DNA of 64,000 nucleotides from JBQTJN01 sp052387095 (GTDB taxonomy: Bacteria; Pseudomonadota; Alphaproteobacteria; Micavibrionales; Micavibrionaceae), in NCBI GenBank assembly GCA_052387095.1, contig JBQTJN010000044.1:1-64000 (forward strand). The letters are read 5' to 3'. Under the pieces are notes generated by a model that was not told the origin of the DNA, ran no database searches, and worked only from the letters and a program-made list of their open reading frames with translations. This document shows positions 39,647-49,172 of this stretch, piece after piece (position 1 is the first letter of the stretch; each line of letters opens with the position of its first letter). Position numbers and translations under genes: made by a program.

Positions 39647-40666
39647 ATGAAATTTCTCGACGAAGCGAAAATCTTTCTCAAAAGTGGCAATGGCGGTCCC
39701 GGGTGCGTCAGCTTCCATCGTGAGAAATTCATTGAAAACGGCGGCCCCGACGGCGGCAATGGCGGCAAAGGCGGCGATGTCATTTTTGAATCGCACACCG
39801 ACCTCAACACCCTGATCGATTTCCGCTACACCCAGCATTACAAGGCGCAGAGCGGCCTTAACGGCATGGGCAAGAACCGCAGCGGCCTCGGCGGCAAGAA
39901 TGTCATCGTCAAGGTTCCCGTCGGTACGCAGGTGTTCGACGAAGCGGGTGAAAACCTGCTCGCTGATTTCACCGAAAAAGGCATGCGCATTGTTTTCCTC
40001 GAAGGTGGCGACGGTGGCTTCGGCAATGCCCACTACAAAAGCTCCACCAACCAGGCGCCGCGTAAATTTCTGCCCGGCTGGCCGGGTCAGGAGTTGGCCG
40101 TCTGGCTGCGCCTCAAGCTCATCGCTGATGTTGGATTGATCGGTTTGCCGAATGCCGGCAAATCCACATTCCTGGCGGCTAGCTCCAATGCACGGCCTAA
40201 GATCGCCGACTATCCTTTTACAACTTTATATCCCGGCCTCGGTGTTGTAAAAATCGGTGACAAGGATTTTGTAATTGCCGATATTCCCGGCCTTATCGAA
40301 GGCGCGCATGAAGGCCAGGGCCTTGGCGACCGCTTCCTCGCCCACGTTGAACGCACCTCTGTCCTTCTCCATCTGATCGACTGCACGCACGATGATATCG
40401 TAAAAGCTTACAAAACCATCCGCAACGAACTTAAACAATATGGCGAGGGCGTGGCAGAAAAAGAAGAAATCATCGCACTGAATAAAATCGACGCGCTCGG
40501 CGACGAACTTAGCCAGGATCAGGCAAAAATCCTCTCGAAGGCGATCAAGAAACCGGTTCATGTCATTTCCGCCGTATCGGGGCAGAACATGCGCGAGATG
40601 CTGTTCCTGCTGGCGGAGCGTATAAAAGAGAACAAATATTCACAGGCTGAAAATGAACACGCCTGA
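39647..40666 (+). CDS. obgE: GTPase Obg/CgtA
   Basis: Ribosome-assembly and stress GTPase. 339 residues: Gly-rich N-terminal Obg fold (about 1-158; GGNGGKGGDVIFESHTDLNT, KNRSGLGGKNVIVKVPVGTQ), then G domain with G1 GLPNAGKST near 166, G3 DIPGLIEGAHEGQGLG and G4 NKID. A C-terminal OCT domain is absent, as usual in alphaproteobacteria. No ribosome site is seen, because the GANTC repeat fills the space upstream. It overlaps proB by 14 bp. Confidence 0.96.
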   Translation: MKFLDEAKIFLKSGNGGPGCVSFHREKFIENGGPDGGNGGKGGDVIFESHTDLNTLIDFRYTQHYKAQSGLNGMGKNRSGLGGKNVIVKVPVGTQVFDEAGENLLADFTEKGMRIVFLEGGDGGFGNAHYKSSTNQAPRKFLPGWPGQELAVWLRLKLIADVGLIGLPNAGKSTFLAASSNARPKIADYPFTTLYPGLGVVKIGDKDFVIADIPGLIEGAHEGQGLGDRFLAHVERTSVLLHLIDCTHDDIVKAYKTIRNELKQYGEGVAEKEEIIALNKIDALGDELSQDQAKILSKAIKKPVHVISAVSGQNMREMLFLLAERIKENKYSQAENEHA

Positions 40667-41795
40667 TCTTATTAAGGATGCTGACAGTATCGTTATTAAG
40701 ATTGGCTCCGTCCTGATCACCGACAAAAGCCGCGAAAATGTCCGCCAGGACTGGCTTGATGCATTCGCGCTCGATATTCAAGAACTGCATAAGCAGGGCA
40801 AGAAAATCACCATTGTCTCTTCGGGTGCGATTGCGCTGGGTCGCAAGGCGTTAGGCATCGCGCCGACCATGGCGCCCTCCTCCATCCCGCTTGAAAAGAA
40901 GCAAGCCGCTTCTGCCGTCGGTCAGTTCCATTTGTTCGCTGCCTATTTCAAAAATTTTTCCACGCTGGGCTTGCAGGCCGCGCAGGTCCTGCTCACCATG
41001 TCGGAAACGGAGAATCGCCGCATGCACCTGAACGCGCGCGCAACGCTGGGAGCTCTGCACGATGAAAATATCATCCCCATCATCAATGAAAACGACACGG
41101 TTTCAACCGGCGAAATCCGCTTCGGCGATAATGACCGCCTCGCCGTGCGTGTCGGGCAGATGATCGAGGCTGATCTGGTAATTTTGCTCTCTACAACCGA
41201 CGGACTCTACACCGCCGACCCCATAATTGATAAAAATGCGAAACATCTGCCCCTCATTCAATCCATCGGTAAAGATCATATGGATATGGCGGGCGATGCC
41301 GTGCCTGGGCTTTCCACGGGTGGCATGAAAAGCAAAATCGAGGCGGCGCTCTCCGCCACCCGCTCCGGCCTGGCGCTGGTGATTGCGAAGGGCACGGATA
41401 ATCACGCGCTTGAACAGCTCTGCAGCAATACATCCAAACTCTCCACGCTTTTTATAGCGCAGGAAAGCAAGAGCAACGCCCGCAGGCGCTGGATCGAGGC
41501 GCATCTCAATCCCAAAGGCAGCGTCTTCATTGATGACGGCGCTCTGAAAGCATTGCAGTCAGGCCGTAGCCTGCTCCCCATCGGTGTCAAGAACGCCTCC
41601 GGTAATTTCACGCGCGGCGATGTCATCACCATCCGCACGATGAACGAGGAAAAAGTTGGAATTGGCATCACAGCCTACAATGCCGAGGACACCAAAAAAA
41701 TCATGGGACTGCGGAGCGATAAAATCGAAAAAATTCTCGGTTATATCGGCCGCGCCGAACTTATCCATCGTAATGACATGGTTTTGAAGAGCTAG
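40653..41795 (+). CDS. proB: Glutamate 5-kinase
   Basis: First step of proline synthesis from glutamate. 380 residues: amino-acid kinase domain (about 1-260; IVIKIGSVLITDKS, ITIVSSGAIALGRKAL, NENDTVSTGEIRFGDNDRLA) and a C-terminal PUA domain (about 285-375). The start overlaps obgE, as commonly seen. In most relatives proA follows directly; here it lies about 18.5 kb downstream. Confidence 0.96.
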   Translation: MNTPDLIKDADSIVIKIGSVLITDKSRENVRQDWLDAFALDIQELHKQGKKITIVSSGAIALGRKALGIAPTMAPSSIPLEKKQAASAVGQFHLFAAYFKNFSTLGLQAAQVLLTMSETENRRMHLNARATLGALHDENIIPIINENDTVSTGEIRFGDNDRLAVRVGQMIEADLVILLSTTDGLYTADPIIDKNAKHLPLIQSIGKDHMDMAGDAVPGLSTGGMKSKIEAALSATRSGLALVIAKGTDNHALEQLCSNTSKLSTLFIAQESKSNARRRWIEAHLNPKGSVFIDDGALKALQSGRSLLPIGVKNASGNFTRGDVITIRTMNEEKVGIGITAYNAEDTKKIMGLRSDKIEKILGYIGRAELIHRNDMVLKS

Positions 41796-41799
41796 AACC

Positions 41800-41890
41800 G
41801 TCATTGCGAGGAGCGAAGCGACGCGGCAATCCAGAATGGTTATTGTGGCCTCTGGATCGCCACGCAACCTCGCAGGTTGCCCGCGCTGAC
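41800..41890. repeat. Palindromic repeat, GTCATTGCGAG family (copy 5)
   Basis: GTCATTGCGAGGAGCGAAGC...GGCAATCCAG followed by CTGGATCGCC...GCTGAC, between convergent proB and the acetyltransferase gene. Confidence 0.75.
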
Positions 41891-41892
41891 GG

Positions 41893-42447
41893 TTATTTCT
41901 TTCTTACCATCTCCCATCCCGCGCGCGTCACTTCCCATTTTTCGGACTCGGCAATCCCATTATGATGAGGCAGATGAGTCATTCCAATAAATACGGCTCC
42001 AGTTTTTTCTTTTACGCGGCGTGAACGCAAATTCGTAATCGCATTAACAACAATAAAACGTTCAATTTCTAATTCAAAAAATATAAAATCATTCGTCGCG
42101 GTCACAGCTTCACTCATATATCCATGACCATGCAAATGTTCCCCCAGCCAGAATCCGCGATTGCCGTTTTGCGGATTGTCATTAATTTCAAATCCGATCA
42201 ATCCAACACACTCAGGATCACCTTTAATTGTAATGGCCCAGGTATAATTCATGCCCTTCTCAACGGCAGGCACGACCATATCCCTGAGATAGGTTAATGC
42301 GCCATCATCCGGATAAGGCCAGGGTACGATCGTGCTGAGATGCTGGATAATATTCCAGTTATTGAAATATTTCTGGATCGCAGGCGCATCGTGCAGCGTC
42401 ACAGGGCGTAAAATCAAACGTTCTGTTTCCAAAACCGGCGTTTTCAT
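41893..42447 (-). CDS. GNAT-family N-acetyltransferase (RimJ/RimL-like)
   Basis: 184 residues with the RimJ/RimL pattern: TERLILRPVTLHDAPAIQKY at the start, a central strand WAITIKGDPECVGLIGFEI, and the acetyl-CoA loop region GFWLGEHLHGHGYMSEAV. It probably acetylates a protein N terminus or a small amine. It looks somewhat AT-richer than its neighbours. Single gene, divergent from pepN by 14 bp. GNAT genes near obgE are common in alphaproteobacteria. Confidence 0.87.
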   Translation of the reverse strand: MKTPVLETERLILRPVTLHDAPAIQKYFNNWNIIQHLSTIVPWPYPDDGALTYLRDMVVPAVEKGMNYTWAITIKGDPECVGLIGFEINDNPQNGNRGFWLGEHLHGHGYMSEAVTATNDFIFFELEIERFIVVNAITNLRSRRVKEKTGAVFIGMTHLPHHNGIAESEKWEVTRAGWEMVRKK

Positions 42448-42461
42448 GCTTTTATTATGCC

Positions 42462-45074
42462 ATGAAAATAGATACCCACAAAACCATCTATCTTAAAGCT
42501 TACAAACCCTACCCGTATGCGCTGGACCATCTTGATCTGAATTTTGACCTGCGCGAGGGCCATACGATTGTCACGGCCAAAAGCACATTTACGAAAAAAG
42601 AACACGCGCCATTATTCCTGAACGGCGAAGGGGTGGTTCTGAAAAAAATTACGCTCAATAGCAAAGAACTATCGGCTTTGAATTACGAACTCACCGATAT
42701 GGGGCTCACTCTTCCCGCGCCGCAGGAAAGTGAATTCACACTTGAAATCGAAACGCTGATCGAACCGGAAAAAAACACCCGCCTTGAAGGGCTTTATATG
42801 TCGGGCGGCAATTACTGCACGCAGTGTGAGGCCGAAGGTTTCCGTCGCATCACCTATTATCCCGACCGTCCGGACGTTCTGGCGACCTTTACAACGCGTA
42901 TCGAGGCTGATGCCGCGAACTACCCCGTCCTGCTGTCCAACGGTAACAAAACCGGGGAAGGAAAGCTCGATAATGGCCGCCACTTCACCGTCTGGACCGA
43001 CCCGTTTCCGAAGCCCTGCTACCTCTTCGCCCTGGTCGCCGGCAATCTCACCCAAATTCACGATACCTACACCACCGGTTCCGGCCGCAAGGTTGATATT
43101 TATATATATGTGCGCCCGGACGATGAAGGCCAATGCGCCCACGCTATGGAATCGCTCAAGAAATCGATGAAATGGGATGAGGATGCATACGGCCTCGAAT
43201 ATGATCTCGATCTTTTCAACATCGTCGCCGTCAGTGATTTCAACATGGGCGCGATGGAAAACAAATCGCTCAATATCTTCAACACCGCGCTGGTGCTTGC
43301 ACATCAGGACACCGCCACCGACATCGATTTCTCCCGCGTCGAGAGCGTCATCGCTCATGAATATTTTCACAACTGGAGCGGCAACCGCGTCACCTGCCGT
43401 GACTGGTTCCAGCTCTCGCTGAAGGAAGGGCTTACCGTTTTCCGCGACCAGGAATTCTCCGCCGACCTTAATTCAAGCTCGGCTCAGCGCATCGATGACG
43501 TCACACACCTGCGCCGCATGCAGTTTGTCGAGGATGCCGGCCCTCTCGCTCATCCGATCCGTCCCGACAATTACATCGAGATCAATAATTTCTACACCAT
43601 GACTGTGTATGAAAAGGGCGCGGAAGTCATACGCATGATGCGCACCATTCTTGGTTCCGCAAACTACCGCAAAGGCACGGACCTTTATTTCAAACGCCAT
43701 GATGGGCAGGCCGCCACCTGTGATGATTTCGTGAAATGCATGGAGGATGCGAGCCAAGTCGATCTTTCGCATTTCAAACTCTGGTACGAACAGGCCGGAA
43801 CGCCGGAAATAAGTTTCACAGGTAAATATGACGCTGGTAAAAAAACTTACACAGTTGAACTCTCGCAAACAGTGCCGGCGACGCCAAACCAGCCACATAA
43901 AAAACCGATGTTTATCCCGGTTTCTCTCGGTTTGCTTAACGATAACGGCGATGACATGGATTTAGGGGGCGGTGAAACCACCAAAATCCTTCCTTTCGCC
44001 AAAGGCAAACAGAATTTCATTTTAGAAAATATTGCTTCAAAACCCGTTCCATCGGTTCTGCGCAATTTTTCTGCTCCCGTGAAATTAAAAACAGATCTTT
44101 CCGAGGATGATCTCGTATTTCTCATGGTCCACGACAGCGACGGCTTTAATCGTTGGGAAGCCGGACAGACTTACGCGCTCCGCACCATCCATCACATGCT
44201 GGATAGCGGTGAAAGCGCACCGGCAAAATTTATCGCGGCCTATGGTGAGTTGCTGGACCAGGGCGCACTCCCCGATTTTGACAATGCCCTGGCCGCACAG
44301 GCGCTTACCCTCCCCGATATTTCCATGATCGGGCAAAGCCGCAACCTCATAGACCCGGTTGCAATCCACAACACAAAACAAAAACTCGAACTTAGCTTGC
44401 TGGGCGCGCATAAATCAAAAATCGAGACGCTCTATAAAGCCCGCCGCGGCGATAAAACTTTTTCCGTCACGGCGGAGGCCATGGGGAAACGTGCTTTGTG
44501 CAATACCGTTCTGCGCCTGCTTTGTCTGCCAAAAGACAGCTCAACCGCCGCGCTCGCGAAGCAACATTATCAATCCGCCAATAACATGACCGACCGTGTC
44601 GCTGCGCTTGCTTGCCTCGCGCACATGGACGAACCGGAACGCGCGGAAATCTTCACCGCCTTCTACAAACAATTCAAAGATTATATGCTGGTCATCGATA
44701 AATGGTTCGCGCTTCAGGCATCCGCCATCCGGCCGACTATTATAAACGACCTCATATCCCTGCGCGCTCACCCGGATTTCAATATCCGCAATCCGAATCG
44801 AGTACGTTCGCTCTATGCCTCCTTCGCCATGAATAACCCTGTTTCCTTCCACAATGCAGATGGCTCCGGCTATGAATTCCTGACGAACGCCGTGATTGAA
44901 CTGAATATGATAAACCCCCAGATCGCCTCGCGTCTGCTGACTCCCATGCGTGACTGGCGGAATTATACTCCGGACCGGCAGGAAAAAATGAAGGCGTGCT
45001 TGCAAAAAATTCTGGGGACGCCGAAACTATCCCCTGATGTGTTTGAAATCGCCAGCAAGAGCCTGAAAACCTGA
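42462..45074 (+). CDS. pepN: Aminopeptidase N
   Basis: 870-residue M1 zinc aminopeptidase, cytosolic, trims peptides from the N terminus. The GAMEN substrate-recognition motif appears as NMGAMENKSLN and the zinc site as HEYFHNW (His299, Glu300, His303) with the third ligand in LKEGLTVFRDQEFS. N-terminal beta domain, catalytic core and long C-terminal helical domain match the E. coli-type PepN of 870 residues. ATG 42462 lies close to the divergent gene, leaving little promoter space. Confidence 0.96.
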   Translation: MKIDTHKTIYLKAYKPYPYALDHLDLNFDLREGHTIVTAKSTFTKKEHAPLFLNGEGVVLKKITLNSKELSALNYELTDMGLTLPAPQESEFTLEIETLIEPEKNTRLEGLYMSGGNYCTQCEAEGFRRITYYPDRPDVLATFTTRIEADAANYPVLLSNGNKTGEGKLDNGRHFTVWTDPFPKPCYLFALVAGNLTQIHDTYTTGSGRKVDIYIYVRPDDEGQCAHAMESLKKSMKWDEDAYGLEYDLDLFNIVAVSDFNMGAMENKSLNIFNTALVLAHQDTATDIDFSRVESVIAHEYFHNWSGNRVTCRDWFQLSLKEGLTVFRDQEFSADLNSSSAQRIDDVTHLRRMQFVEDAGPLAHPIRPDNYIEINNFYTMTVYEKGAEVIRMMRTILGSANYRKGTDLYFKRHDGQAATCDDFVKCMEDASQVDLSHFKLWYEQAGTPEISFTGKYDAGKKTYTVELSQTVPATPNQPHKKPMFIPVSLGLLNDNGDDMDLGGGETTKILPFAKGKQNFILENIASKPVPSVLRNFSAPVKLKTDLSEDDLVFLMVHDSDGFNRWEAGQTYALRTIHHMLDSGESAPAKFIAAYGELLDQGALPDFDNALAAQALTLPDISMIGQSRNLIDPVAIHNTKQKLELSLLGAHKSKIETLYKARRGDKTFSVTAEAMGKRALCNTVLRLLCLPKDSSTAALAKQHYQSANNMTDRVAALACLAHMDEPERAEIFTAFYKQFKDYMLVIDKWFALQASAIRPTIINDLISLRAHPDFNIRNPNRVRSLYASFAMNNPVSFHNADGSGYEFLTNAVIELNMINPQIASRLLTPMRDWRNYTPDRQEKMKACLQKILGTPKLSPDVFEIASKSLKT

Positions 45075-45089
45075 CCGCGGAGAAATAAC

Positions 45090-46466
45090 ATGACCGAAAC
45101 GCATATCTTTATTCTCGCCAGCCTCGATATTTATTTTCTTGCCATGATCGCCATCGGTTATTTCGCCTCGCGAAAAGAAAGCGCTAATGCTTATATTATT
45201 GGCAATCGCGATGTCGGCCATTTTCGTACCATGGGCTCTCTCGCTGCCAATTTCCGCGATGGTGCCGGCATCGTATTCTGGGTAGGCGCAGGCCTGACTA
45301 TGGGCTATGGTGGCTTATGGATGGCTTACGGGGCGATTGTCGGGCTTTTGTTTTTCTCCTTTGCCGGCCCGCGTATCCGCGAAATAGGTCTGGAAAAGAA
45401 TTACATCACGATTGGTCAGGTCATCCGCGATAATATCGGCCTGATGACACGGAAACTCACCGCGGTCGTTATTGTGGTTTTCACCATGATGCTGGTGGCC
45501 ATGCAGCTTTACGTGTCCGGCAACGTTATCGCCCGCATTCTTCACCTGGAAGCGTGGATTGGTATTTGCAGCGTTGCTGCGGTCGTGGGCTGCTATCTTT
45601 ACTGGGGTGGCTACGGCAACGTGATTAAAACAGAGGGCATACAATGCATCTTGATTGTGTCCCTGATCGCCATTCCTTTGTTTCTTCCGCCGACATGGGA
45701 ACAGGTGCTGGATTTCGGCAGCTCGACCTCAATGGGTCTGAAAGACAGTATCGCCTTTTTTCTGATCGGGTTGTTTTATCCTGTGACATGCGCCGACGCC
45801 TGGCAACGCGTCTTCTCCGCGCGCGACGGCAAAGTCATCCAATACGCCTTCCCGGCCAGTGGTGTGATTTTTCTTGTCATGACTCTCTCGCTGATTTTCC
45901 TCGGCTTCGGCGCAAAGCATATTCTGTCGCCCGGTACGGAAGCTAACGATGTTTTCTTCGCGTTATTTGAAGGAAATGTGATTTCAGCCGCCCTGCAATC
46001 TTTTATCGCCATCGTCGCCATGGCCATCACCATGTCGACCATGAGCAGCGGCAGCTACCTTACGGCCTCCACCATCTGCAAGGACATCCTGCCCGAGCAA
46101 ACCACCACGGATAGCACACGCTATATAAAACTGATGCGCCTGCTAATGCCGGGCATCCTGGCATCCATGAGCATAGTAGCTATCGGTATTGGCGATGTCG
46201 TCCAGTTCCTCTTTAATGCCGCCAGTTTGCTATTCCTGGTCGCGCCGATTTACGTGGCCGCCGTTTTGGGAAAAATATGTTCCCGGAAAATGGATAAAAT
46301 GCTGGCATTTTTCACCACCATTTCCATCGCCTGCTATATTTACATGTTTGCAAGCGGGGCGTTCGAAAACCTGATCCTCATTTTCGTCCCGACGGCGATG
46401 AATATTGTATTTACGCTAGTGGTTTGCTCCTTGTGTAGAAACGAAGAAATATTTCATGCCGCCTAA
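45090..46466 (+). CDS. Sodium:solute symporter family protein
   Basis: 458 residues with about 12-13 helices in the SSS (LeuT-like) order. Markers: an N-terminal helix ending AIGYFASRKES, GAGIVFWVGAGLTMGYGGL, FYPVTCADAWQRVFSARDGK, and MAITMSTMSSGSYLTASTI at the substrate region. The substrate is unknown (this branch includes pantothenate, proline and sugar carriers). CGCGGAGAAATAAC gives a good ribosome site. It overlaps rnhB by 11 bp. Confidence 0.87.
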   Translation: MTETHIFILASLDIYFLAMIAIGYFASRKESANAYIIGNRDVGHFRTMGSLAANFRDGAGIVFWVGAGLTMGYGGLWMAYGAIVGLLFFSFAGPRIREIGLEKNYITIGQVIRDNIGLMTRKLTAVVIVVFTMMLVAMQLYVSGNVIARILHLEAWIGICSVAAVVGCYLYWGGYGNVIKTEGIQCILIVSLIAIPLFLPPTWEQVLDFGSSTSMGLKDSIAFFLIGLFYPVTCADAWQRVFSARDGKVIQYAFPASGVIFLVMTLSLIFLGFGAKHILSPGTEANDVFFALFEGNVISAALQSFIAIVAMAITMSTMSSGSYLTASTICKDILPEQTTTDSTRYIKLMRLLMPGILASMSIVAIGIGDVVQFLFNAASLLFLVAPIYVAAVLGKICSRKMDKMLAFFTTISIACYIYMFASGAFENLILIFVPTAMNIVFTLVVCSLCRNEEIFHAA

Positions 46467-47106
46467 AAAGCCCAATTTCGCATTTGAAAAAACTTTCGAC
46501 GGCCTCGTCTGCGGTCTCGACGAAGTCGGGCGCGCCCCGCTCGCCGGGCCGGTTGTCGCGGCCTGCGTTTATATCCCGCAATCCAAAATACATGAATCCG
46601 TCTGGATCGAAGTTAACGACAGCAAAATGGTGGCAGCAAAAAAACGTGAGATCTTGGCGCACGAAATCAAACTCCACGCTTGTTGGGCGATCGCCGAGGC
46701 GTCGCACGACGAAGTCGAAACCTTCAATATCGTGCAGGCTTCTTTTCTTGCCATGCGGCGCGCCTACGGAGATATGTGCAAAAATTTCGGCGTGAACATG
46801 GATCTTGCGCTGATCGACGGGCATTTGACGCCCCGCTTTCCCTGCCCTACGCAATCCATCATCAAGGGCGACAGTAAATCTGTTTCCATAGCGGCCGCCT
46901 CGATTATTGCCAAGACCTACCGTGACGGACTGATGCAAAACCTGGCACGGGAATACCCGCATTACGGCTGGGAAACCAACGCCGGCTATCCTACCAGGAA
47001 GCACCTGGAAGGTATTAACACCCACGGCCTGAGCCCGCTGCACCGCAAGAGTTTCGCCCCCGTGCGCAATTTTCTTACAAATGGCTGCGTTTATAAGGCC
47101 GCTTAA
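46456..47106 (+). CDS. rnhB: Ribonuclease HII
   Basis: Removes ribonucleotides from RNA:DNA hybrids. 216 residues with the catalytic carboxylates in CGLDEVGRAPLAGPVVAACV (the canonical RGPLAG is RAPLAG here), LALIDGH, and the later acidic KGDSKSVSIAAASIIAKTYRD. The size is normal. It lies in front of ccrM, a conserved alphaproteobacterial pairing. Confidence 0.95.
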   Translation: MPPKKPNFAFEKTFDGLVCGLDEVGRAPLAGPVVAACVYIPQSKIHESVWIEVNDSKMVAAKKREILAHEIKLHACWAIAEASHDEVETFNIVQASFLAMRRAYGDMCKNFGVNMDLALIDGHLTPRFPCPTQSIIKGDSKSVSIAAASIIAKTYRDGLMQNLAREYPHYGWETNAGYPTRKHLEGINTHGLSPLHRKSFAPVRNFLTNGCVYKAA

Positions 47107-47242
47107 GAATCCTCCACCCCTAAAATTTTTTAAAAACCCCTTTTGTTCCCTTGACGTCGAATCGATTTTGACTCAAGGTGGCCGCTTCCAAAAATAAAAG
47201 GGATAAAATGTCGAGTCAAAAATCGCGGCAATCCACAGATTC
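47107..47242 (+). promoter_or_regulatory. GANTC sites around the ccrM start
   Basis: GAATC (47107), GAATC (47159), GACTC (47170), GAGTC (47213) and GATTC (47238), with a -35-like TTGACG at 47151-47156. The enzyme's own target sites in its promoter and first codons suggest feedback by methylation, as reported for Caulobacter ccrM. Confidence 0.5.
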
Positions 47243-48311
47243 GATTGTGGTGGGGGATTGTGTAAAACTCATGCGCGGCCTTGAAAAAAAGTCGGTCGAC
47301 TGCGTTTTCGCCGACCCGCCTTATAACCTCCAGTTGCAGGGCGATCTGCACCGCCCCAACAATTCCCTCGTCGATGCCGTCGATAATGACTGGGACCAGT
47401 TCGCCAGTCTCAAAGTCTATGATGAATTCACGCGCCAATGGCTTGGCGCCGCACACGATACGTTGAAAGATGACGGCACCATCTGGGTGATCGGCAGCTA
47501 TCACAACGTCTTCCGCCTCGGTTCCATTATGCAGGATATGGGATTCTGGATCCTGAATGACATTATCTGGCGCAAATCAAACCCGATGCCCAATTTTCGC
47601 GGCCGGCGCTTCACCAATGCGCACGAGACATTGATCTGGGCGTCAAAAAGCCAGAAATCAAAATACTATTTCAATTACGAAGCCATGAAGACCCTGAACG
47701 AAGATCTGCAGATGCGCAGCGACTGGTATCTTCCGCTCTGCACTGGCGGCGAGCGCCTGAAAGATAAAGACGGCAAGAAGGCTCACCCGACACAGAAACC
47801 CGAAAGCCTGCTCTACCGCGTGCTGATGGCTTCAACGCGCCCGGGCGAAACCATTCTGGATCCTTTCTTCGGCACCGGCACCACCGGCGCGGTTGCGAAA
47901 AAACTGGGTCGCGCCTTTATCGGCATTGAACGCGATAAAGACTATGCTGCCCACGCCAAGGCCCGTATTGCGAAAATAGACACGATGGATAAACATATGC
48001 TGGAATCAAAAGCCAAGCGCGAACAGCCGCGCATCCCGTTCGGCCGTCTCGTTGAGCGCGGCCTGCTCAAGCCCGGCGCCGTTCTCACAGACTCGCAGAA
48101 CCGCCACAAGGCAAAAGTGCACGCCGACGGCAGCATCATCACTCAAAACCGTATCGCACAGGTGCGCGGCTCCATTCACAAGGTGGGCGCGGCCTTGCAA
48201 AACGTACCCAGCTGCAATGGCTGGACGTACTGGCATTACAGCGATAAAGGAAAATCTCTCCCGATCGATAATCTGCGCGAAAAAATCCGCCGCCAGGATT
48301 TAAGGGAGTAA
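47208..48311 (+). CDS. ccrM: Cell-cycle-regulated DNA adenine methyltransferase CcrM
   Basis: Methylates adenine in GANTC. 367 residues, near Caulobacter CcrM. The catalytic DPPY is DPPYNLQLQGDLHRP (residues 36-40), and the SAM-binding motif is LDPFFGTGTTGAVAKKLGR near 225. The C-terminal domain (about 275-367, RIPFGRLVERGLLKPG and WTYWHYSDKGKSLPIDNLRE) is the part needed for DNA recognition. AAAAGGGATAAA before ATG 47208 sets the start. It explains the interest in the GANTC clusters elsewhere in the window. Confidence 0.96.
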   Translation: MSSQKSRQSTDSIVVGDCVKLMRGLEKKSVDCVFADPPYNLQLQGDLHRPNNSLVDAVDNDWDQFASLKVYDEFTRQWLGAAHDTLKDDGTIWVIGSYHNVFRLGSIMQDMGFWILNDIIWRKSNPMPNFRGRRFTNAHETLIWASKSQKSKYYFNYEAMKTLNEDLQMRSDWYLPLCTGGERLKDKDGKKAHPTQKPESLLYRVLMASTRPGETILDPFFGTGTTGAVAKKLGRAFIGIERDKDYAAHAKARIAKIDTMDKHMLESKAKREQPRIPFGRLVERGLLKPGAVLTDSQNRHKAKVHADGSIITQNRIAQVRGSIHKVGAALQNVPSCNGWTYWHYSDKGKSLPIDNLREKIRRQDLRE

Positions 48312-48344
48312 CCGGAGGTCCCGTTTTATGGGACCGCAGGCACG
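48308..48344 (+). other. Structured motif after ccrM, shared with 1293-1325
   Basis: GTAACCGGAGG, a perfect hairpin GGTCCC-GTTTTAT-GGGACC, then AGGCACG. The ccrM stop codon is inside it. There is no U-run, so it is not a classic terminator. Confidence 0.3.
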
Positions 48345-48368
48345 ACTTTGAAAAGAGCGGCAAGCTGA

Positions 48369-49172
48369 TCAGCGCTGGAAGCGCTCTTCATGCAGCAGCA
48401 CGGTTAATTCAGGATCAGCAAAAACTTTGATCCCGTCGAGTACACCCAAAATCTGCGCTGCTTTTCGTGTTCCCTCGTTGCCATAAATGTACTCCGCGGC
48501 TTTAGGCGCGATCATGTGAATCTGCATGACGATATACGCATTTCTCAAATCATAAAGCCGATCCGGCGTTTGATTTTTCGGTTTCAGCGCATTAAAAGGA
48601 ATCATTTTTTGATTGATGTAAGTCTCGGCGGTTTCAGGTTGAACTTTGATAGCGAACAGCGAAAATGGCTGGCTCAGATCAACAATAAGTATGCGCGGAT
48701 ATCCTTCCAGTTCAATAGGTCTCCCGGCATGATTCTGGTCGCATATAACCTCGTCGATATTATTGGAATAAAATTCAAACCGCGTTGTCGGTTGAATTTT
48801 ATATTTATCCAGCACTTCGAATGACTGGGTTTTCAGATCATATTGACCAAGCCGGAGCGGCTGGGCAAATTCAAAATGGACGGGGAAGCCGCCAACATCA
48901 TTTTTAACCTGCGATCGTGTTAGCTCGCGTATTTCCTGCCATTTGAATTCATTGTGAAAAAATTCCTGGTAAACATTGCATTTGTTTATGATTACAAAAT
49001 TATCGATATGTGTGTCGTTGTTCGCATCCAGAAAAGACAGCGCCCAGTAAAGTTTTGAAAGATTTTCTATGCGCGGCGGCTCGTAGTGCGCCAGTACAGC
49101 GCTTTTTTCCGCCGCCCGCGCGGAGGCAAAGCACATAATGACGGGCAATATTAAAAGCAGATATTTCATCAT
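48369..49172 (-). CDS. Secreted hypothetical protein, 267 aa
   Basis: Unrecognised. A signal peptide (MMKYLLLILPVIMCFASARA, cleaving near ARA-AE) leads to a soluble mixed alpha/beta protein of about 245 residues, with two Cys residues in the mature part (CNVYQEFF, VICDQNH) that could form a disulfide in the periplasm. No catalytic motif is evident. The start overlaps mutY by 4 bp, so the two are co-transcribed. It looks AT-richer than mutY and seems lineage-specific. Confidence 0.7.
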   Translation of the reverse strand: MMKYLLLILPVIMCFASARAAEKSAVLAHYEPPRIENLSKLYWALSFLDANNDTHIDNFVIINKCNVYQEFFHNEFKWQEIRELTRSQVKNDVGGFPVHFEFAQPLRLGQYDLKTQSFEVLDKYKIQPTTRFEFYSNNIDEVICDQNHAGRPIELEGYPRILIVDLSQPFSLFAIKVQPETAETYINQKMIPFNALKPKNQTPDRLYDLRNAYIVMQIHMIAPKAAEYIYGNEGTRKAAQILGVLDGIKVFADPELTVLLHEERFQR

